Of a stretch of 12,155 nucleotides of DNA, positions 1-5,682 are shown one piece after another (the stretch's first letter is position 1; the number at the start of each line of letters is the position of its first letter). The translations under genes were made by a program, and so were the position numbers. The notes below the pieces were generated by a model. That model had not been told where the DNA came from. It did not search any database and saw only the letters and a list, made by a program, of their open reading frames with translations. The DNA comes from Micromonosporaceae bacterium (GTDB taxonomy: Bacteria; Actinomycetota; Actinomycetes; Mycobacteriales; Micromonosporaceae): NCBI GenBank assembly GCA_019690055.1, contig JADGGF010000079.1, positions 1 through 12,155 of the forward strand. Direction: 5' to 3'.

Positions 1-37
1 GCCTTGATCACCACTTACCGAAAGACCGAGGCTAGCG

Positions 38-625
38 GTGGCCCCGCTCATGCTCGGGCAGCCCCTGTGGCCGAACCCCTCGGGTGGGCAGTTGGGCCAG
101 CTGTTCGTGACGATGCTGAAGATCGGCGCGGTGCTCTACGGCAGTGGGTACGTCCTGCTGGCATTCCTGCGCGGGGATTTCGTCGACCGACTGGGCTGGA
201 TCACTGAGCAGCAGCTCGTCGACGCTGTGTCGATCGGCCAGGTCACGCCCGGTCCGGTCTTCACCACCGCCACGTTCGTCGGCTACCTGGTCGCCGGGCC
301 GATCGGCGCGTTCCTGGCCACCGTGGCCATCTTCCTTCCGTCGTTTGTCTTCGTCGGCCTGCTCACCCGCATCACCAACCGGCTGCGCTCCTCGCCGTGG
401 ACGGCGGTCGCGCTCGACGGGCTCAACACGACCGCCCTGGCGCTGATGGCCGGCGTCACCGTCCAGCTGGGCCGGACCGCCCTCGTCGACCCGCTGACCA
501 TCGCGATCGCGGCCGCCACGCTCATCCTGCTCTGGCGCACGCCACTCAACAGCGCCTGGTACATCGCCGCCGGTGCGCTCATCGGCCTGGCCCACACGCT
601 GGTCGGCGCGGGCAACCTCAGCTGA
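38..625 (+). CDS. chrA: ChrA-family chromate transporter, C-terminal domain (single-domain or 5'-truncated)
   Basis: This is a membrane protein of the chromate ion transporter (CHR) family, which exports chromate from the cytoplasm. The translation (195 aa from GTG 38) holds the signature of the second CHR half: LKIGAVLYGSGYVLLAF near residues 27-43, then GQVTPGPVFTTATFVGY at about 67-83, then FLPSF, followed by further hydrophobic segments. Full-length bacterial ChrA is about 400 aa with two homologous halves; only the second is here. GTG 38 has a GAGG at 28-31 with 6-nt spacing, so a separate single-domain gene (as in chrA1/chrA2 pairs) is possible. However, residues just upstream in the same frame (RPRLAV) resemble the usual inter-domain linker, and an in-frame TGA lies at 5-7, so a frameshifted or nonsense-disrupted long gene is the alternative. 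The N-terminal half would lie outside the window. The family call is firm; the start and intactness are not. Confidence 0.82.
   Translation: MAPLMLGQPLWPNPSGGQLGQLFVTMLKIGAVLYGSGYVLLAFLRGDFVDRLGWITEQQLVDAVSIGQVTPGPVFTTATFVGYLVAGPIGAFLATVAIFLPSFVFVGLLTRITNRLRSSPWTAVALDGLNTTALALMAGVTVQLGRTALVDPLTIAIAAATLILLWRTPLNSAWYIAAGALIGLAHTLVGAGNLS
618..625. other. Palindrome holding the stop codons of two convergent genes
   Basis: TCAGCTGA is a perfect 8-bp palindrome. Its right end is the TGA of the chromate transporter gene (623-625, + strand). Its left end, read on the other strand, is the TGA of the kinase/GGDEF gene (618-620). The two genes therefore overlap tail to tail by 8 bp and there is no room for a terminator between them. 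Confidence 0.95.
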
Positions 626-3600
626 TGTCGGCCGACCGGACCCGGTTGCGCCCCGCGCGCTTGGCTTCGTACAGGGCGTTGTCGGCCCGCTCCACCAGCC
701 GATCCAGCGCCTGTCGCCCGGCGTCATCGCCCGCCTCCGTCTGCTCCCGATCGTGCAGTGTGGCGACCCCGACGCTCGCGGTCACCACCTGGTCGGCGGT
801 CAGCGGTTCGGCGAGCGCGCTGACGGCATGGCGGACCCGTTCGGCGACCTCACGCGCGGCGGGGGCGTCGGTGTCCGGCATGACGATGGCGAACTCCTCG
901 CCGCCGTAGCGAGCCACGAGGTCGGTGTCCCGGACGCTGCGCTCCAACTGCGCGGCGATCCGCTGCAGGCACCGGTCGCCCTCCCGGTGGCCGTGCTGGT
1001 CGTTGTACCGCTTGAAATGATCGATGTCGACCATGGCCAGGCTGAGCGGCGTCAATGTTCGCCCGGCCCGCTGCCACTCGTGCTGCAGCGACTCCTCCAG
1101 GCGACGCCGGTTGGCCAGTCCGGTCAACGGGTCGGTGATGCTGAGCTGGGACAGGCGCTCGTTGGCGAGGGCGAGCTGCCGGGTCCGTTCGGCGACCTTG
1201 CGTTCCAGCGAGGAGTAGATGAGCGCGTTGTCGAGCGACACGGCCAGCTGTCCGGCGATGAGCATGACGACCTCGAGCCGCTCCGCCGGAAACGCGTCCC
1301 GGATGAGGCGATTCTCCAGCAACAGGATGGCGCGCAACGTGCCCCGGCTGAGCACCGGCACGGCGAGGACCGAGCAGACCTGGGCGCCGGCGAAGTAGGG
1401 GTCGCGCGCGAAACGGTCGTCGCGGGTGGCGTCACCGATGATGAGTGGCTCGTGGGTCCGCTCGACGTACCGCAGGATGGCCTCCGGGACGTGATCGGTG
1501 CCCGCGCGCGGGGTCCGATCCTCGCTCTTCGCCCGAAGCCATTGATTGCGCTCTTCGTTCCTGATGTACAGCTCGACGTTGGTGGCGCTGGTGATGGTGG
1601 AGAGCACCTCGACGACCTTCGCCCGCAACGACCCGATGCTGGTCTCCGAGCTCAGCGCGCGCGACGCGTCGAGAATCGTGAGCATGTCGATGGCGCCCGC
1701 GGTGATGCTGGACCGGCGAGCGACCCCGCTGAACGGCTCTGTGGGAATCTCCAGGCTGGGGTAGGACCGGTCGAGCTGGCTGACCTTGGCCCGGGCGCCC
1801 CAGACCCGGTACGCCTCCCGCGCTTCGACGAGCAGGGCCCAACCGATGCGATGCAGGCCCTGCGACAACAGGAACTTCGCCAGGCGTTCGGCGATGAAGG
1901 CCCGGTGCCAGGGCCGGCGCGTGGCCCCATTGAGGGCCGAGTCAAAGGCATGGATGGCCGTCCGGAAGTCGCCCGCCGCGCGCGCTCGCTCCGCCCGGAC
2001 CAGGTTCAGCATGTGCCGGTAGTTGGCCGGCATGTCGTCGGCCCGCCGCGCAATCCACGCGAGGACCTCGTCGAACTCCGCCGGATCGGCGCCCTGATCG
2101 GCGAAGCGACGGGCCAGGGCCAGCGCTCGGAGCAGATAGGCCTGCCAGACCGCGTACGTCGCCTCGAACGCCTGTCGCCCGGCCATGGCCGCCGCGGAGT
2201 GCCGGTCCAGCGCGTCCTGGTCCTCGAACAGCGCGGCGACGAGGGCGCGGGCGACGTGGACGTTGGCCATCGCCAGAGGTGACCGCTCGCCACCGTCCAG
2301 CATCGCCTCGGGACCCGCACCGGGCTCGCCGCGCAGCACGCCCGCCATCCACCGGTACGGCCGGAAGATGCCCGCGGCGTGCTCATTGCCCGTGCGCTCG
2401 GCGAAGGCCAGCGCGGCGTCGACCTCGGCCAGGTACTCATCCAGCGTGGCGAGGTCCATCGCGTACACGGGCGTCGAGAAGGTGTAGGCGGCGGTCTGCA
2501 GGTCACCGCCGCGGACCAGGCCCTCGCGGGCCCGCCGTTCGTGGGGATCCGCGTCCTCGATCGGCTCGAACCAATGGGACAGACCGAGCGCGAAGAGGAA
2601 TCGTACCTGCGATGTATATGGTTCAAAGTCACGCGCCTCGGCCACCGCGAGCAGCCGGCGGATCAGCCGGTAGCCGGCGCGGTAGGCCTGCCGCCGCCCG
2701 ATGAGCACCCAGGGCACGTGGGCGACGACGGCCACCAGCGTGGACGTGGGGCCCCGCTGCGCCCACAGCCGGGCGGCCGTCAGGGCCAGGTAGGCCATGG
2801 TCACCTGGTCCCGGAAGAAGCAGGCGGGCATCATCTGACTGATCAAGGCTCCGGCCGACAGCAGCTGCGAATCGCGGACGTTCGGCCGGGCCAGGTCGTC
2901 CGCCTCGCTGGTCTCGTCGATCCAGCGCAGGCACCAGTCGAGTTGGCTGTCGATCTCGGCGTTGACCCGATCCGATTCCGGCACGGCCCAGCCGAGCTTG
3001 GTCAGCAGGTGCAGCCCGAGGGCGATTGCGTCCTCGGGGCGGTTCCGGTTGGTCAGGCTGCCGATCTGCACGCGCGTGGCTTCGATGCGGTCGAACGGGC
3101 CGCTGCTGAGCCCGACGATCGCCTCGTAGACCTCGTCGGCCTCCGCCAGCCGGCCGAGCCGAACCAGCGAGGCCAGCCGAGCCGTGTTCAGCTCGAGGAG
3201 CGTCTCCCGGTCGTCGGTGAGCCGCACCGCCGCCGCCAGCAGCGTCTCGGCCGGCCGGCTCTCACCGATCCACATCGGACGGCCGGCCGCCTGGCGCAGC
3301 AGCCGGGCGACCCGGCTGCGCTCCTCCGGGTCATCCAGGTCGTCCACCACGGGCAGGTACTGGTCCGCCGCCGCCACCACCAGGTCGGGCCGATCGGCCA
3401 GCCGCCGAGCCATCGACAACCGCAGTTCCCGCAACCGCTGATCCGGAATGCTCGAGAGTACGGTCTCGCGGAGCCGATCGTGGTGGAACCGGACCTTGAG
3501 CGGCCGCGACACCATGACCAGCAGCCCATCGTCGAGTGCGGGGGCCAGCCGCTGCCGCACCTCGACGACGGACAGCCCGGTGGCGACCGCGAGCGCGTCC

Positions 3601-5429
3601 ACCGGGACCTCCCCGCCCAGGCACGCCATGGCCTCGGTCACCTGCCGTGTGTCCGCCGGCAGGCCACCCACCCGGGCTTCCAGCAGATCGCCGATGTTCC
3701 GGCGGGCAAGGCGTTGCTCGAGCATCGTCCGGTCCCACGACCACCCGGACTCGGTCGGCCGCAGCACGCCCTCCCGCCGCAGTCCGTTGAGGAGCTCCAC
3801 CGTCTCGTACGGGTTGCCGCCGGTCGGACCGCAGATGGCGGCCGCGAGGTCGGTGACCGCCTCGGTCGGCAGGTGCAGCATCTCGGCCACCATCGCCGTG
3901 AGATCGTCCGGGTCCAGGTTCGTCAGGCGCAGGTGCACCGGTTGGGCCGGTTGCGCCTCCCATCGGGCCGCCAGCGGGGCGAGCGGGCTGTCGGCGTCCA
4001 TGTCGCTGTCCCGGTAAGCCACGACCACCAGCAGGCCCTCGATCTCCTCCTGGCCGGTCAGCAGGCTGTCCAACAAGCCGAGGGGGGTCTCGCCGCCCCA
4101 TTGCGCATCGTCGATAACGAAGGCGACCGGCCGCGCGCCCGATGCGACGGCGCGGAGGATCTCCAGCGCGGCCTGCCGGGTCCGGACCTGGGCCGTCAAC
4201 GGGTCGCCGGGGTCCGGTCGGACGCCGAGCAGGGTCGAGAACTCGGGCAGCACCGCGGCGGCCAGCCCGGCATTCGCCCCGAGAGTCAGCAGCAGCCGCT
4301 CGCGGATCTCGGACAACACCTCCTCCGGCTCGGCGAGCAACAACCGGCCGAGCCCACGCAAGGCCTGCTCGACCGCGTCGTTCGCCTGATCGCCGCGGCG
4401 GCGGTCGAAGCGTCCCGAGGCGAACCAGCCGTTTCCGGCGGTGGCGATGGGCCGCAGCTCCTCGATCAGCGCGGACTTGCCGACACCCGACCCGCCGCTG
4501 ACCACGATCCCGCGGCACTCCCCGGCCCGGACCCGGGCAAAAGACGATTTCAGTACCTCGATCTCTCGATCGCGCCCGACCAGTCGGGAGGGTTCGGTCA
4601 GTCGCAGCGGGGCATCATGCTCACCGATGGGGAACTGCTCCTCGCCGTCCAGGACGCGCTTGAGGTCGTGGACGAGTCCGTCCGCGGTCTGGTAGCGGTT
4701 GTCCGGCTCCTTCTCCAATGTGTGCATGATGATCTCGGACAACGCCGGTGGCACGGCCGGGTTCACCGTCACGGGCGGGGCGGCGGCGCGGGTGAGGTGG
4801 TCGTGGACGAGACGAAACGGGTCGCCCGTGCCGAAGGGTGGTCGCCCGGTCGCGAGCTCGTAGATGGTCGCGCCCAGCCCGTACAGGTCGGCCCGGCCGT
4901 CCACGAGGTGCCCGGTGCGGCCGGTCTGCTCGGGTGCGAGGTAGGGCAGGGTGCCGACGATCTCGCCGGGATGGGTGAACTCGGACCGCAGCTCGGCCAT
5001 GGTCGTGGCGAGGGCGAAGTCGATGAGGTACGGCGACTGTCCATCCCCGGCGAGCAGGATGTTGCTGGGATTGATGTCCCGGTGGACCACGCCGTGCTGG
5101 TGCAGCGTCGCGACGGCGCGTGCCAGCTCGAGAGCGAGCGGCACCAACCGCGACGGAGGAAGCGGAGTCGCCAGCGTCGACAACGGCTCGCCGTGGACGT
5201 CCTCGAGCAGGATGGACCCGGCGTCGGGCCGAGCGTGTGCGAGCTGGGGGATGTACGGAACCCCCGACAACCGATGCAGGATCGCCACCTCGTGATTGAT
5301 CCGGTCCTCGCGGCCCGGCCCGAGCACCTCCTTGCGGATCACGCTGTGGCCGTCAGGCAGGACCTGCCTGACCACACGCGTGTGCGCACTCTCGCTCAGG
5401 AGCTCCACCTGGCCGGGGACGGAACCCAT
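618..5429 (-). CDS. Ser/Thr kinase-like, AAA/STAND ATPase, TPR, GAF and GGDEF (diguanylate cyclase) fusion protein
   Basis: A 1603-aa cytoplasmic signalling protein; no membrane segments are evident. Domains in order: kinase-like at about 5-265 (Lys33, Glu47, HRDINPSN loop from 116, DFA at 137-139, APE at 165-167); AAA/STAND ATPase from about 280 (Walker A GGSGVGKS 312-319, Walker B Asp440/441, GGNPY near 537); an alpha-helical TPR-like stretch to about 1210; GAF at 1246-1401; a short coiled coil (ERKVAERTRQLALANERL); and GGDEF at about 1431-1600. The cyclase looks active: DPLTGLANRR, metal Asp in MVDIDHFK (Asp1468), GGEEF at 1509-1513, and an RDTD inhibitory I-site at 1500-1503, five residues before it. 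The kinase lacks a glycine-rich loop, has Asn for the HRD-loop lysine (as I recall for multi-sensor kinases of this type), and has Ala for the DFG glycine. Relatives usually end in a histidine kinase or adenylate cyclase; here a GGDEF takes that place. An alternative GTG start is at 5444. Neither start has a clear Shine-Dalgarno; ATG 5429 has TACACA at -12 to -7, which would fit a leaderless transcript. Confidence 0.92.
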   Translation of the reverse strand: MGSVPGQVELLSESAHTRVVRQVLPDGHSVIRKEVLGPGREDRINHEVAILHRLSGVPYIPQLAHARPDAGSILLEDVHGEPLSTLATPLPPSRLVPLALELARAVATLHQHGVVHRDINPSNILLAGDGQSPYLIDFALATTMAELRSEFTHPGEIVGTLPYLAPEQTGRTGHLVDGRADLYGLGATIYELATGRPPFGTGDPFRLVHDHLTRAAAPPVTVNPAVPPALSEIIMHTLEKEPDNRYQTADGLVHDLKRVLDGEEQFPIGEHDAPLRLTEPSRLVGRDREIEVLKSSFARVRAGECRGIVVSGGSGVGKSALIEELRPIATAGNGWFASGRFDRRRGDQANDAVEQALRGLGRLLLAEPEEVLSEIRERLLLTLGANAGLAAAVLPEFSTLLGVRPDPGDPLTAQVRTRQAALEILRAVASGARPVAFVIDDAQWGGETPLGLLDSLLTGQEEIEGLLVVVAYRDSDMDADSPLAPLAARWEAQPAQPVHLRLTNLDPDDLTAMVAEMLHLPTEAVTDLAAAICGPTGGNPYETVELLNGLRREGVLRPTESGWSWDRTMLEQRLARRNIGDLLEARVGGLPADTRQVTEAMACLGGEVPVDALAVATGLSVVEVRQRLAPALDDGLLVMVSRPLKVRFHHDRLRETVLSSIPDQRLRELRLSMARRLADRPDLVVAAADQYLPVVDDLDDPEERSRVARLLRQAAGRPMWIGESRPAETLLAAAVRLTDDRETLLELNTARLASLVRLGRLAEADEVYEAIVGLSSGPFDRIEATRVQIGSLTNRNRPEDAIALGLHLLTKLGWAVPESDRVNAEIDSQLDWCLRWIDETSEADDLARPNVRDSQLLSAGALISQMMPACFFRDQVTMAYLALTAARLWAQRGPTSTLVAVVAHVPWVLIGRRQAYRAGYRLIRRLLAVAEARDFEPYTSQVRFLFALGLSHWFEPIEDADPHERRAREGLVRGGDLQTAAYTFSTPVYAMDLATLDEYLAEVDAALAFAERTGNEHAAGIFRPYRWMAGVLRGEPGAGPEAMLDGGERSPLAMANVHVARALVAALFEDQDALDRHSAAAMAGRQAFEATYAVWQAYLLRALALARRFADQGADPAEFDEVLAWIARRADDMPANYRHMLNLVRAERARAAGDFRTAIHAFDSALNGATRRPWHRAFIAERLAKFLLSQGLHRIGWALLVEAREAYRVWGARAKVSQLDRSYPSLEIPTEPFSGVARRSSITAGAIDMLTILDASRALSSETSIGSLRAKVVEVLSTITSATNVELYIRNEERNQWLRAKSEDRTPRAGTDHVPEAILRYVERTHEPLIIGDATRDDRFARDPYFAGAQVCSVLAVPVLSRGTLRAILLLENRLIRDAFPAERLEVVMLIAGQLAVSLDNALIYSSLERKVAERTRQLALANERLSQLSITDPLTGLANRRRLEESLQHEWQRAGRTLTPLSLAMVDIDHFKRYNDQHGHREGDRCLQRIAAQLERSVRDTDLVARYGGEEFAIVMPDTDAPAAREVAERVRHAVSALAEPLTADQVVTASVGVATLHDREQTEAGDDAGRQALDRLVERADNALYEAKRAGRNRVRSADIS

Positions 5430-5512
5430 AGTCTGTGTGTACACGGAGCGGGGACCGATCGTGCGAGAGAACCGGTAGGAAGGGCGATCTCGACCGGCTC
5501 ACCGAAACCACC

Positions 5513-5528
5513 CGACACAGCCGTGTCG
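5513..5528. promoter_or_regulatory. Inverted repeat upstream of the kinase/GGDEF gene
   Basis: CGACAC-AGCC-GTGTCG is a perfect 6-bp-arm inverted repeat in the gap between the ATPase stop and the kinase start, about 84 bp upstream of ATG 5429. It could be a repressor operator for the kinase gene or a small hairpin ending the ATPase transcript. There is no T-tract. Function is inferred from position only. Confidence 0.4.
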
Positions 5529-5571
5529 AAGCGTCCATCGCGTCACGGGCTCGGCGACGGTCACATCGGTA

Positions 5572-5682
5572 CCAGCGGTGGTTCGAGGACCGGGCGAGCG
5601 GTGCTTCGAGGCGGGCCAGCGGTGGTTCGACGACGGGCTCAGCGATTGGCCCTGCGGCGGGTCAGCGGTGGCCCTGGGCGGA
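5572..5682. repeat. Imperfect 21-23 bp tandem repeat spanning the ATPase stop codon
   Basis: About five head-to-tail units begin at 5572, 5595, 5616, 5639 and 5662. The best three share CAGCGGTGGTTCGA or a one- to two-base variant followed by a G-rich end; the last two are more diverged (CAGCGATTGGCCC, CAGCGGTGGCCCT). The last unit contains the stop codon of the P-type ATPase (5662-5664) and its final codons. The rest fills about half of the intergenic gap. It looks like local slippage or duplication that started at, or ran into, the gene's 3' end. Confidence 0.75.

Noticed and set aside
5572..5682. CRISPR array
   Set aside because: The units are directly adjacent and imperfect with no unique spacers, and no cas gene is near; it is a simple tandem repeat.
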